From Psychrobacter immobilis (GTDB taxonomy: Bacteria; Pseudomonadota; Gammaproteobacteria; Pseudomonadales; Moraxellaceae): a DNA stretch of 64,000 nt. Below, in pieces: positions 1 to 9,006 of the stretch. The DNA lies in assembly GCF_904846185.1 (NCBI RefSeq), contig NZ_CAJGZQ010000014.1:33463-97462 (forward strand), read 5' to 3'. The translations under genes were made by a program, and so were the position numbers. Every line of letters starts with the position of its first letter. Within the stretch, counting starts at the first letter, position 1. Under the pieces are notes generated by a model. That model was not told the DNA's origin and did not search any database. It saw only the letters and a program-made list of their open reading frames with translations.

Positions 1-125
1 CGCATATGTCGTTTTGATAACGATTTTTTGCGGTAATCATTATTTTTTAGCGTCATTATAATGGACTAGTAAATATGACCTCACTCTAACTTTTTAAGAT
101 AAACATAACAGCGTGCACCTACCTT

Positions 126-1373
126 ATGATTGAAAACTACAATTTATTTTTATTGGTCTGCGGTATCGCTTTTTTACTGGGGGCGTTATTCCCCATTATA
201 TTTAAGCGCACGCCTATCTCTTTGCCTATGTTGCAGGTCAGCTTTGGGCTGCTGATGGGGTACTGGTGGACGACCTTATCATTTTTAGACCCTATGAATA
301 ACGGCTTAATTATCGAAAAATTAACCGAAATTGTGGTGCTCGTATCCTTGGTTGGTGCTGGTATCAAAATTGATACGAAGCTGTCTTGGCAATTGTGGCG
401 ACCGACCGTGCGTCTGTTGCTTATTACCATGCCGATTGGCATCTTTGCGATGGCGGTGCTAGGCTACTATGCATTTGGTCTCAGTCTGGGAGCCGCTATA
501 TTGCTGGGCGCAGTACTGGCTCCAACCGATCCTGTATTGGCTTCTAGTATTCAAGTAGGGCCACCCAATACAGGTCGCGAAGACACACCTCGCTTTACAT
601 TAACGTCAGAAGCAGGATTGAATGACGGACTGGCTTTCCCATTTGTTTATTTGGCCATAAAAATAGCGGAAGCCTTTAGCCAAGGCAATTCCTTTACCCT
701 CGAGATGCTCTGGTCATGGTTCACTCATGATGTCTTATGGAAAATTGGTGCTGGGCTGGTGGTGGGAATTGTCGTTGGTAAAATTATGGCCAAGCTGGTA
801 TTTTCAAAATACAGCCAAAACACCACTATTTCTCAAGGCTATGTGGTCATTGCACTAACGTTAGTGGCTTATGGACTTGCCGAATTTGTACATAGTTATG
901 GCTTTATCGCCGTGTTTATCGCGGCATTTGCCTTTCGCCGCTCAGAGCATGAGCACAGCTATCACCACAAGCTCCATGATTTTGCAGAACAATCAGAAGG
1001 CTTACTCATGTCTCTAGTGCTGGTCACTTTCGGCATGTTTCTTGGTCAAGGATTGCAGTCGGGTGTTGAGCTGACATGGCGTGTTTACATCGTCAGCTTC
1101 ACCTTCCTCTTGTTGATACGTCCCATTGGTGGGTTTATTGCTTTATCAGGACTAAACATGCCACACACTGAAAAATATGCCATTTCTGCTTTGGGCATCC
1201 GTGGCATTGGTACGCTATATTATTTATCTTATGCACTCAACCAAGGTTTTTTCGGTGATGAAGATGCGCTTAAGCTATGGGTTGTCTGTTCGATTGTCAT
1301 TTTGGCGTCAATCTTTATTCATGGTCTTAGCGCCACAAGGTTGCTTAAAATGACGCCGAATAAATCACATTAA
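126..1373 (+). CDS. Na+/H+ antiporter, CPA1 (NhaP-like) family
   Basis: The protein has 415 residues, almost all hydrophobic, with about 11-12 predicted membrane segments, as expected for an inner-membrane monovalent cation/proton antiporter. Two CPA1 signatures are visible: APTDPVLASS near residue 131 and the SEAGLNDG acidic pair near residue 163, which in the family carries the ion-binding Asp. The C-terminus is short, so there is no large cytoplasmic regulatory domain. The start is the ATG at 126; no strong Shine-Dalgarno sequence is seen. It converges with the serine hydrolase gene with only 18 bp between stops. The family assignment is secure. Whether Na+, K+ or another cation is carried cannot be read from sequence. 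Confidence 0.88.
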   Translation: MIENYNLFLLVCGIAFLLGALFPIIFKRTPISLPMLQVSFGLLMGYWWTTLSFLDPMNNGLIIEKLTEIVVLVSLVGAGIKIDTKLSWQLWRPTVRLLLITMPIGIFAMAVLGYYAFGLSLGAAILLGAVLAPTDPVLASSIQVGPPNTGREDTPRFTLTSEAGLNDGLAFPFVYLAIKIAEAFSQGNSFTLEMLWSWFTHDVLWKIGAGLVVGIVVGKIMAKLVFSKYSQNTTISQGYVVIALTLVAYGLAEFVHSYGFIAVFIAAFAFRRSEHEHSYHHKLHDFAEQSEGLLMSLVLVTFGMFLGQGLQSGVELTWRVYIVSFTFLLLIRPIGGFIALSGLNMPHTEKYAISALGIRGIGTLYYLSYALNQGFFGDEDALKLWVVCSIVILASIFIHGLSATRLLKMTPNKSH

Positions 1374-1391
1374 CCATACTCATAGAGCTAT

Positions 1392-2807
1392 CTAGCGTTT
1401 TGAAAGCTCCGAATCGATTAAGTTAAGTACCGCTTCCGTTAGTGCAAACTGACGGACATCATTCAGCATCGTGGTGTCAAAATTATGGATAAAGGCAAAT
1501 GACAACTGACGCTCTGGGTCACACCAAGCCACCGAACCGTTATAGCCCATATGCCCAAACCCTTGCTTGTTTGCATCAACTTTTTCATTGTCTATATGCT
1601 GACAAAGACTAAATAGCCGATGATAACCCAAGCGCCAATCCATGTTTGCTGGCATGACGGCATCTATCCCTGTGACTTGTGGTTTGGATAGTTGCTCAAA
1701 AGTGGCGCTATTAATAAACGTGTGTCCTTGCCATGTTCCGCCGTTGGCTAACATGGCATAGATGGTGGCCAATGCCTGAGCTGAAGCGACACCATTTGCT
1801 GCTGGAATAATCGCCTGTAGTGTCTCACGACTGTGATAATCGATTGCTTGTTTGCCAGCAGGTATGAGTGCCGCCTTATAGTTTTTTAGATTAAGCTGAC
1901 TGGTATTGAAGTACAAACTATTAATATGAGCCGTGTCTAGTATCGGTAAAGTGTTCTGCTCATCATCTGAACTTAGGTCTGCCGCTTGTATATCAACTAA
2001 GGCTAGCTGCTGCCAGCAAGCATAACTAGGCAAATTGGCATAAGTACGTAAAGTACTTTGTGAGTCGGCTTTTAGCGTTGGTTTATGACGTTTATTACGC
2101 AGTTGTGAGCCAGCCTCATTTGATACTTCGAAGTCTTTGGCCAGTCTTACGACTTGATTGACTTTATTTTCTGGTACACCAAAATAGCAACTATCGGCAA
2201 TACCTAAAGGCTCAGTGAGATAATGGCGCAATGCCTCAGCTAAAGACATTTCCGTAACGGCTTCTATCAGACCGCCCAACACCCAACCATAGACCAGAGC
2301 ACTATAAGCGCTGTCATATAGCTCGCCATGGTCTGGTGCTGTGATTGGCATGGCAGCAACTTTATTGAGCATTTGATCCCAATCAAGTAAAGTTTCGCTA
2401 TCCGCATCGATACTCTGAATTGAGAATAAGTTGGCTTGATGCGACATCACGCTACGTAGCGTAATATTCCCTTTATTCTGTGCAGAAAATGCAGGCCAAT
2501 AATGGGCAATAGGTTGGTCATAATCAAGCATCTGCTGCGAAACCAATATATGTACGAGCGTCGCCAATACACCTTTACCCGTCGAAAAGTTAATCGCCAA
2601 AGTATCAGGCTGCCACGGCATCTCTGGACGTGCCATCCCCACACTCGCCTGTGCAATGCATTCTCCTGCCTGACAAACAACCACGGCACCACCAGCTGGT
2701 GCATCATCAAGCTGTAAGTCGGTGAGTATTTGCTGCAAGCGTTGTTGCAACGTTATATTTATCTGATGATCAAAAATCTGCGTGGCTTTATTATTATTGT
2801 CAATCAT
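1392..2807 (-). CDS. Serine hydrolase, beta-lactamase / class C-like (EstB-type esterase family)
   Basis: This 471-residue protein has the serine beta-lactamase-fold signatures: S75-T-G-K78 (SxxK nucleophile motif), Y168-S-A (YxN-like motif) and a late GHMGYNGS that matches the HxG third motif. No signal peptide is seen, so it is probably cytoplasmic. That favours an esterase or peptidase-like hydrolase over a periplasmic beta-lactamase. It is longer than a typical class C enzyme (about 380 residues) because of an insertion around residues 225-320. The ATG at 2807 is preceded by AGGG at good spacing. The substrate is unknown; an antibiotic-resistance role should not be assumed. Confidence 0.85.
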   Translation of the reverse strand: MIDNNNKATQIFDHQINITLQQRLQQILTDLQLDDAPAGGAVVVCQAGECIAQASVGMARPEMPWQPDTLAINFSTGKGVLATLVHILVSQQMLDYDQPIAHYWPAFSAQNKGNITLRSVMSHQANLFSIQSIDADSETLLDWDQMLNKVAAMPITAPDHGELYDSAYSALVYGWVLGGLIEAVTEMSLAEALRHYLTEPLGIADSCYFGVPENKVNQVVRLAKDFEVSNEAGSQLRNKRHKPTLKADSQSTLRTYANLPSYACWQQLALVDIQAADLSSDDEQNTLPILDTAHINSLYFNTSQLNLKNYKAALIPAGKQAIDYHSRETLQAIIPAANGVASAQALATIYAMLANGGTWQGHTFINSATFEQLSKPQVTGIDAVMPANMDWRLGYHRLFSLCQHIDNEKVDANKQGFGHMGYNGSVAWCDPERQLSFAFIHNFDTTMLNDVRQFALTEAVLNLIDSELSKR

Positions 2808-2956
2808 GGCTACCCTGCTCCATTTCTATAAAACAGCTAAACGGTAAAAAACTATTTAGCCCCTAATATTAAGTGTTCATATGATAAAAAATACATTATT
2901 TGCTAAGGCGTAACTGTTCAATATCTCAATATTAGCAATTTATCTTTTCGTTTGCT

Positions 2957-3131
2957 TAGAGCATGTCCTCAATTCAATCGATTACTTTCTAAACGGGCTA
3001 AAAATAGCTAAATTTTGCCAAACATCGTCAAATAGCTTCTTAATATCTCGATATTATATGCGCTACTTTCCTTGTTTGACGCCAATTTATCTCATTTTTA
3101 TCACCATTTTAAAATGAGGACACGCCCTAGA
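2957..3131. repeat. Dispersed MITE-like repeat, copy A
   Basis: About 175 bp, bounded by imperfect terminal inverted repeats: TTAGAGCATGTCCTCA at the left and the complement of CTAGGGCGTGTCCTCA at the right. The interior aligns along its length with 10039-10204, for example the shared blocks GCTAAATTTTGCCAA and ATATCTCGATATTAT. It has no coding capacity. Terminal repeats plus intergenic placement suggest a non-autonomous mobile element; the parent transposase is not in the window. Confidence 0.8.
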
Positions 3132-3170
3132 ACTTTTATCCTCATTTTTAAAATAACAACGCGCCTTAAT

Positions 3171-3195
3171 AAAAAAGGCAACCTAGTGGTCGCCT
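3171..3195 (-). terminator. Intrinsic terminator after the phosphatase-like gene
   Basis: On the minus strand the RNA reads AGGCGACC-ACTA-GGTTGCC followed by six T. The G+C-rich stem of about 7 bp lies about 50 bp past the stop codon. Confidence 0.75.
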
Positions 3196-3241
3196 CTCTG
3201 TCATTCAACACTTCTCAATAATACGTTGTCATCTTTATGTC

Positions 3242-3784
3242 TTAGCGCGGTACCAACAGACGATTATGAACTTCTTGCTCAAGCTTCGTTAATCCATGAC
3301 TGCGCCCACGTTCCATAGCGGTGTCCATTTTACGTCCACGTAGCCATCCTGCGCGTAGCGCCATTGCGGCACCCACTCTATTGCCTGAGCCACAATGCAC
3401 TGCTGTTTTTTTGCCATGATGTTGACGCAATATGTTATCAAATGCCAATATATTAAGCTGCTTTAAGTCTGCAGCACCATTAATAGGCAGATGCTCATAG
3501 TGCATGCCAGCTCGCTCGACCGCGGCGGCTTCATCAAAGCTCAATTCATCATCTGGCTGTAAGTTAATCACTAACTCAACCCCAGCTTTCGCTAAGGCAA
3601 CCACTTTTTCGTCATTGAGTGCACCGCATACAATAGTAGTGTCATCAGGACGAAAATAAGGCTCAAGAATAGTACTAAGATCAACATCATTGTCTAAAAC
3701 GCTATTGCCAGCATTCGATACTGTGTCAATAGCTACTGAATGATTCAGTTGATCTGGGTTTGGTACGGCGGTATGTGAAGTCAT
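3242..3784 (-). CDS. Protein-tyrosine-phosphatase-like protein (DUF442 / beta-lactamase hydrolase-like family)
   Basis: This 180-residue protein contains the phosphatase P-loop VHCGSGNRVG, matching HCxxGxR with the catalytic Cys, preceded by a helix-rich N-terminal half. The pattern fits the DUF442 branch of dual-specificity-like phosphatases that includes the N-terminal domain of Blh proteins. I take the ATG at 3784 (MTSHTAV); an in-frame TTG at 3820 would add 12 residues but is less likely. Neither start has a strong ribosome site. No partner metallo-hydrolase (Blh) or sulfide-quinone reductase is adjacent, so a link to sulfide metabolism, known for some relatives, is not supported here. 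The substrate is unknown. Confidence 0.78.
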   Translation of the reverse strand: MTSHTAVPNPDQLNHSVAIDTVSNAGNSVLDNDVDLSTILEPYFRPDDTTIVCGALNDEKVVALAKAGVELVINLQPDDELSFDEAAAVERAGMHYEHLPINGAADLKQLNILAFDNILRQHHGKKTAVHCGSGNRVGAAMALRAGWLRGRKMDTAMERGRSHGLTKLEQEVHNRLLVPR

Positions 3785-3837
3785 AATTATAAATTTGTTC
3801 GTTATATTTACTATGGTCAATTCCAGTTAAAATAAGT

Positions 3838-3896
3838 ACAAAGCAACCGCGTGTCGATGTATAAGCAATACTTCAAGCGAGGTTAACGCTATTACT
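3838..3896. repeat. Short dispersed repeat, copy 1
   Basis: The 17-bp core TCAAGCGAGGTTAACGC (3873-3889) occurs exactly again at 51880-51896. Weaker flanking similarity extends left (ACAA..GCA, GTATA) and right (CTATTA). Both copies are intergenic. Confidence 0.5.
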
Positions 3897-3960
3897 TTTC
3901 TATCACGAATCGACCATATTGAGATATTTTTTAGTTAAATGACAGTCGTTCTACTGGCTT

Positions 3961-4878
3961 TTACTCATTGCCACTCTGTAATTTAACCGTACCTGCCAAA
4001 TGCGGCTTGTCATTTTTAGAACTAAATAAGCCAAACTCACAGGTATCGTCTGTGTCTTCAAGTACAGCCACCGGATCAGCGATAAGCTCTACTTCGGCTG
4101 GTAAAAAGATAGGCAGTTTAAATGACACATCAACCGTACACGCATCTGGCAACTCGTCCATCATAGCAAGGCATTTGGCCTTTGACCACATGCCGTGAGC
4201 AATCGCTTTAGGAAAGCCAAACGCACGCGCAGATAATGGATGAAGATGAATGAGGTTAAAGTCACCTGAAACAAAAGCATAACGACGACCGATATCTTCT
4301 GGCACTTCAAAGATACTATGCACGCCTTCTGGGTTGACTAATGGCTTGACCGTTATTGGACGTGGAGTGCTTTTTTTGTCTTTGCTGCTGATGGGTTTTT
4401 TGCTGCGTGACAGATACGTCGAAGTACCTTCCCAAATCACCTTATCTTCTGACTTGACCGTCGTCACAAAATCAAACTGCTGACCCTGAGCATGGTCACG
4501 CAAATTATCAAAGGTGACTGACATAGCAACCGTTTCACGCTCACCGATAGGACGATACTGAGTCACACTATTATCGACGTGCACTAGACCCAACATAGCA
4601 AATGGAAATGGCTCTTTAACCATCATATTCATCTGCAGCGTTTGAGACAGCACTGAGAAGTAAGTAATGGGTACTTTGCCATTATCTGCAAAACCACAAA
4701 TTTTACGATAATCGTTTAAGTTACTTTGGTCAATGTGCAAATCGTCCACATAGTAAGTCGCCTGCGGCAATTGGTCTTTACTGATTTTGCCGTTATTACC
4801 AATAGGCAATAAACTTTTAACGATATTGGCATAGGTCGTATGCGCTTTCGGCAACGCATCATAATGTTTGTCTGACAT
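3961..4878 (-). CDS. MaoC-family (R)-hydratase/dehydratase, HtdX-like
   Basis: This 305-residue protein has two hotdog halves. The C-terminal half carries the hydratase-2 motif VSGDFNLIHLHPLSA, with the catalytic Asp and His spaced as in MaoC/PhaJ/HtdX enzymes. The family hydrates trans-2-enoyl thioesters or dehydrates (R)-3-hydroxyacyl thioesters. The ATG at 4878 is preceded by AGGA at ideal spacing; an upstream TTG at 4905 is rejected. The double-hotdog length matches mycobacterial HtdX rather than single-domain PhaJ. It lies downstream of the two-domain FabG-like reductase but is separated from it by 360 bp and a terminator, so it probably has its own promoter. The acyl chain length and the carrier (CoA or ACP) are unknown. 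Confidence 0.85.
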   Translation of the reverse strand: MSDKHYDALPKAHTTYANIVKSLLPIGNNGKISKDQLPQATYYVDDLHIDQSNLNDYRKICGFADNGKVPITYFSVLSQTLQMNMMVKEPFPFAMLGLVHVDNSVTQYRPIGERETVAMSVTFDNLRDHAQGQQFDFVTTVKSEDKVIWEGTSTYLSRSKKPISSKDKKSTPRPITVKPLVNPEGVHSIFEVPEDIGRRYAFVSGDFNLIHLHPLSARAFGFPKAIAHGMWSKAKCLAMMDELPDACTVDVSFKLPIFLPAEVELIADPVAVLEDTDDTCEFGLFSSKNDKPHLAGTVKLQSGNE

Positions 4879-5238
4879 AATAAATCCTAAGTGGGGCTTG
4901 AGCAAATTTTCTTGGTGTATCTAAAGATGCTATGACATTATTGGTTACAGCCTATCATTGAGCAATGCCACCAGTATTATGCCTAAATTAGGCACAATTC
5001 ATAGGCGTGGTTTTAGACAATGTAAGCAACTCTCACAGCAAAAAACAATTTGGCTACTGGTTCTCTGTGTTTTTATCATAAAAAAGCCACCCTTGGGCAG
5101 CTTTATTACGATTTATGAGCAATTTTTTCGTAAGCATATGTGAGGAAAATTAAAAATACTGATTAATATCAACCATTTATTATCATCTAAATCATCACTT
5201 ATACTTACTTATAATTGACACTTACTTATAAAGTAATA
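4879..5238. other. Intergenic region between MaoC and FabG-like genes
   Basis: A 360-bp gap containing the reductase terminator (5080-5105) and presumably the MaoC-gene promoter. A 61-codon open frame on the plus strand (4958-5143) runs through the terminator and lacks a ribosome site, so it is not called. Confidence 0.6.
5080..5105 (-). terminator. Intrinsic terminator after the FabG-like gene
   Basis: Minus-strand RNA: AAAGCTGCCC-AA-GGGTGGCTTT followed by T residues. It lies about 135 bp beyond the stop codon and argues against co-transcription with the MaoC gene. Confidence 0.7.
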
Positions 5239-6639
5239 TTAAGCACCCAATAAGCTTTGACCACAAACGCGAACGATGTTGCCATTTAAGCCACCAGAAG
5301 CAGGTGATGCAAACCATGCGATGGTCTCAGCCACGTCTACTGGCAAGCCGCCTTGGCTCATAGAGTTCATACGGCGACCCGCTTCACGAATAGCAAATGG
5401 AATAGCTTCGGTCATTTGCGTTTCAATAAACCCTGGAGCAACGGCGTTGATTGTCATGCCTTTGGCGTTGTCTTCTAACTGCTTGGCAGTGGCATTCACC
5501 AAACCAATTACCCCTGCTTTAGAGGTGGCATAGTTGGTTTGACCCAAGTTGCCAGCGATACCTGAAATCGATGACACACAAACGATACGTGCATTGTCTT
5601 TTAATACATCGTTGTCTAGTAAATAGCGGTTCAGCCTAGCAATACTACCTAGGTTAATATTAATAACCATGTCCCACTTTTTCTCGTCCATGTTTGCCAA
5701 TGTCTTATCACGAGTGACGCCAGCATTATGGATGATTGAATCTAAGCCGCCACGCTTTTGTGCAGCTTCGGCGATTTGTTTGCCAGCGTCATCACTGGTG
5801 ATGTCGACGGTCAATACTGAGCCACTAATTTCGCTAGCGACTTTTTGTAGGTCTGCTTGCTGCTGCGGTACATCAAGGCAGATAACGTGAGCGCCTTCGC
5901 GAGCCAATACACGAGCGATTGCTTCACCAATACCGCGACTTGCGCCAGTTACCAGCATGGTTTTGCCGCCAAGAGGCTGTGTCCAATCGACATCAACATT
6001 ACTGCCTTTACTAACGCGTACGACTTGTCCTGAGACATAAGCTGAACGAGCAGAGGTGAAAAAGCGTAAAGTTGAATCTAGGTTTTGCTCTGCGCCGTCT
6101 TCCACATAAATAAGCTGTGCAGTAATACCGCGTTTGAACTCTTTACCGACAGACTTCACAAAGCCTTCAAGCGCACGCTGAGCCAAAGCTGTATCAATGT
6201 CAGTGATATTTTCTGGTGGGCGGCCAATGATAATGACGCGACCAGACTTTTCTACACGACGAGCCACAGTATGGAAGAACTCATACACTTCTTTTAATTG
6301 ATCGGCATTGCTAATATTGCTGGCATCAAACAACAAAACTTTAAATTTATCATCACCGCCAGTATTGGCTTTTGCTTCCACGCCTGCATCAGCAAGGGCA
6401 TCTTTGATATCATCACTGCTGTTTACATAAACATCAGCATGTACGTCTGACAAAATTCGCGCCACAGACTCACTGACGCTTTTATCATCGCCATTAGCAC
6501 GACCAACCAATACGCTACCACGTACTAAAGGCTCACCGCTTTCGAAGCGATCAAGGGTAACAGGTAACGGTAAACCCAAATTTTTGGCCACTTTTTTGCC
6601 AATAGAAGACTGAACAAAATCACCATAACGGTCTGACAT
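5239..6639 (-). CDS. High-molecular-weight FabG-type 3-oxoacyl reductase (FabG4-like)
   Basis: This 466-residue protein has a degenerate N-terminal Rossmann-like domain (about residues 1-205) and a full short-chain dehydrogenase domain with TGASRGIGEAIA (cofactor binding) and a SS..Y-ATSK catalytic Ser/Tyr/Lys set. Ordinary FabG is about 245 residues; the double size matches HMwFabG/FabG4, which reduces 3-oxoacyl-CoA or ACP. The ATG at 6639 has AGGGA at good spacing; the upstream in-frame extension starting near 6717 is rejected. It is divergent from a thiolase and upstream of a MaoC dehydratase on the same strand, so ketoacyl formation, reduction and dehydration are encoded together. Whether it runs in the synthetic or degradative direction is not decided by sequence. 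Confidence 0.87.
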   Translation of the reverse strand: MSDRYGDFVQSSIGKKVAKNLGLPLPVTLDRFESGEPLVRGSVLVGRANGDDKSVSESVARILSDVHADVYVNSSDDIKDALADAGVEAKANTGGDDKFKVLLFDASNISNADQLKEVYEFFHTVARRVEKSGRVIIIGRPPENITDIDTALAQRALEGFVKSVGKEFKRGITAQLIYVEDGAEQNLDSTLRFFTSARSAYVSGQVVRVSKGSNVDVDWTQPLGGKTMLVTGASRGIGEAIARVLAREGAHVICLDVPQQQADLQKVASEISGSVLTVDITSDDAGKQIAEAAQKRGGLDSIIHNAGVTRDKTLANMDEKKWDMVININLGSIARLNRYLLDNDVLKDNARIVCVSSISGIAGNLGQTNYATSKAGVIGLVNATAKQLEDNAKGMTINAVAPGFIETQMTEAIPFAIREAGRRMNSMSQGGLPVDVAETIAWFASPASGGLNGNIVRVCGQSLLGA

Positions 6640-7216
6640 AATATAATCCCTATAACGAACGGTTAGAATAATAGTAATAAATGTAATGTGCCTATTATAT
6701 AGACTCAATAACCTCATAATTATTGATATTTAGTAAATGAGTCTAAAGCTGGCCTAACTATACACTGCCATCTTAAACAAGTCCAAAAACCGATAATGTC
6801 TACAACAATCTGTAAACAACTCAGTATACAAGACGGTCACTTTTTCTGGATTTAAAAATCACCACATTGTGCTAAAATCAGACCTATAAGTTATAGCAAA
6901 TGCAATTATCGATAACAATATATTATCAAATCTATCGTTATGCAATGCCAATAATCGATACTAGCCAGTCTACGAAAGTCATATTGATGTCTTTCAAAGC
7001 TGATACCGACCTTAGATAAGCGTCACATAGTTTGCCAAAGATATACAGTAAGGTCGTAAAAACGTCTTATCATAAACAGTTATGCTGCGTAATAAGTGAT
7101 AATATTTGCTTCTTGTTTATTTTCGATTATTGAATTATTTAATGTAATCATTTTTATTATTAGTTTTACTATTGTTACCCTCTTTTCTTCTGCCCATATT
7201 TTTTAAGGATAATATT
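6640..7216. other. Divergent regulatory region, FabG-like / thiolase genes
   Basis: A 577-bp AT-rich region between two divergent starts. Several related motifs occur at 6909-6960 (ATTATCGATAAC, TCTATCGTTATGCA, AATCGATA), giving weak dyads that could bind a regulator controlling both sides. No gene or confident promoter was identified. Confidence 0.4.
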
Positions 7217-8758
7217 ATGAGTAATAAAAACAATCACCCTGATAGCCCTGTTGTTGAAAGCACAGTGGTAAAAGCCAGTGCGTCAAAATCTACTGATAAT
7301 AAATCAGACAGCGCCAAAACAGAAACGGCTGTTAAAAAAGCTAAAAGCACGACAGCTACAGACACGTCTAATAAAGAGTCTTCTAGCACCACAGAAGCAA
7401 ATGATAAATCACCAGCTTCTACTACGAAAAAGCCAGCATCTGCTGCCAAAAAAACCAGCAAAACCAAAGCCGTTGCTGGTCAAAATCGTGTGGCTATCTT
7501 AGGTGGCAACCGTATTCCGTTTGCACGCTCGAACGGTTCATACGCTGACGTTAGCAACACCGACATGTTGACAGCTGCATTAGATGGCTTGATTGAACGC
7601 TATAACCTACAAGACGAAGTGTTGGGTGAAGTGGTGTCTGGTGCCGTCATGAAACTAAGCCGTGACATCAACCTAACTCGCGAAGCCACGCTTAACACAG
7701 CGCTCAACCCACATACGCCAACTTATGATATCTCACAAGCTTGCGGTACTGGCTTGCAAGCGACTTTTGCTTCTGCCAATAAAATTGCACTTGGTCTTAT
7801 CGATTCAGCGATTACTGGTGGCGTAGATACGACCTCTGATGCACCGATCGCGATTGGTGATGGTCTACGTAAAGTACTGATCAAACTGGGTGCGGCTAAA
7901 GACAACAAACAACGCCTAAAAGCGTTAATGGGGCTAAATCCAAAAGACTTAATCGATTCGCCACAAAACGGTGAACCACGCACTGGTCTATCAATGGGCG
8001 ACCATCAAGCCATCACCACACTTGAGTGGAATATCAGCCGCGAAGCACAAGATGAGCTTGCTTTTAACAGTCATCAAAACCTAGCGCGCGCTTATGATGA
8101 AGGGTTCTTTGATGACCTTATTACTCCATACAAAGGTCTGACGCGCGATAACAACTTGCGCCCTGATACCACTTTGGAAAAACTGGCTAAATTAAAGCCT
8201 GTGTTTGGTAAAAAGAACGCCAACCCAACGATGACAGCAGCCAACTCTACACCGTTAACGGATGGTGCCTCTTGTGTCCTATTAGGAACCGATGAGTGGG
8301 CAAAAGAGCGTGGTCTTAAGCCATTGGCTTATATCGTTCATCAAGAAACGGCCGCCGTTGATTTCATTGGTAAATCTGGCACCACAGAAGGCCTATTAAT
8401 GGCACCTGCTTATGCCGTACCGCGTATGCTTGAGCGTGCAGGTCTAACACTACAAGATTTCGATTTTTATGAAATCCATGAAGCCTTTGCATCACAAGTG
8501 TTATCAACACTAGCTGCTTGGGAAGATGAAAAATTCTGTGAAGAGCGTCTAGGACTAGATGCACCACTAGGCTCTATCGATCGTAGCAAGCTAAACGTTA
8601 ATGGCTCGTCGTTAGCTGCGGGTCATCCATTTGCCGCAACGGGTGGTCGTATCCTAGCCACTGCAGCGAAGCTATTGGATCAAAAAGGCTCAGGTCGTGC
8701 ACTAATTTCTATCTGTGCAGCTGGTGGTCAGGGCGTGACTTGTATCTTAGAGAAATAA
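7217..8758 (+). CDS. Thiolase (acetyl-CoA acyltransferase, FadI/FadA2-like) with low-complexity N-terminus
   Basis: The 513-residue protein has a normal thiolase body from about residue 89, with nucleophile C176 in SQACGTG, the EIHEAFA His, H470 in AAGHPFAATGG and second catalytic C500 in CAAGGQG. It condenses or cleaves acyl-CoA. Residues 1-88 are a Lys/Ser/Thr/Ala-rich tract without hydrophobic core, not part of normal thiolases (about 390-430 residues). The start is ATG 7217 with AAGGAT six bases upstream; a TTG at 7172 is rejected. The extension is therefore translated unless an internal start is used, and none has a good ribosome site. It is divergent from the FabG4-like gene and ends at a strong terminator. 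Confidence 0.88.
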   Translation: MSNKNNHPDSPVVESTVVKASASKSTDNKSDSAKTETAVKKAKSTTATDTSNKESSSTTEANDKSPASTTKKPASAAKKTSKTKAVAGQNRVAILGGNRIPFARSNGSYADVSNTDMLTAALDGLIERYNLQDEVLGEVVSGAVMKLSRDINLTREATLNTALNPHTPTYDISQACGTGLQATFASANKIALGLIDSAITGGVDTTSDAPIAIGDGLRKVLIKLGAAKDNKQRLKALMGLNPKDLIDSPQNGEPRTGLSMGDHQAITTLEWNISREAQDELAFNSHQNLARAYDEGFFDDLITPYKGLTRDNNLRPDTTLEKLAKLKPVFGKKNANPTMTAANSTPLTDGASCVLLGTDEWAKERGLKPLAYIVHQETAAVDFIGKSGTTEGLLMAPAYAVPRMLERAGLTLQDFDFYEIHEAFASQVLSTLAAWEDEKFCEERLGLDAPLGSIDRSKLNVNGSSLAAGHPFAATGGRILATAAKLLDQKGSGRALISICAAGGQGVTCILEK

Positions 8759-8816
8759 CTCTTTGACTGCTATTATTTGATTGGTATTATCAGTCAATAG
8801 TTAGCATGAATACTTT

Positions 8817-8857
8817 AAAGCACTCTTTAATCGATGGATTAGAGGGTGCTTTTTTAT
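8817..8857 (+). terminator. Intrinsic terminator after the thiolase gene
   Basis: AAGCACTCT...AATC-GATG-GATT...AGGGTGCTT followed by six T. It is a long stem with a small mismatch. Confidence 0.8.
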
Positions 8858-9006
8858 GCCCATTCACTACTCAAAACTGGATGTTAGTCATGGTCTGGCT
8901 AACAACACAATAATGAAACGTAGCCAACGCATAGCTCTATCGGTAGTTATGCTAAAGTAAGAGGATAACCAATAAAAATCATAACAACACTGATTAGGAG
9001 TTTTTT

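Larger units (their letters stand above)
2808..3241. other. Intergenic region carrying a MITE-like repeat
   Basis: This 434-bp non-coding stretch separates the hydrolase start from the phosphatase stop. It contains one full copy of a dispersed inverted-repeat element (2957-3131) and an intrinsic terminator (3171-3195). The rest is AT-rich, and the hydrolase promoter must lie in its left part. Confidence 0.7.

Noticed and set aside
137..442. Open frame on the minus strand within the antiporter gene
   Set aside because: Complete overlap with a gene having clear family motifs; no ribosome site and no recognisable domain.
1392..2807. Serine hydrolase as an AmpC beta-lactamase
   Set aside because: No signal peptide and the long insertion differ from periplasmic class C enzymes; no ampR-type regulator is adjacent.
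4958..5143. 61-codon plus-strand frame between MaoC and FabG-like genes
   Set aside because: It reads through the intrinsic terminator of the FabG-like gene, has no ribosome site and no protein-like composition.
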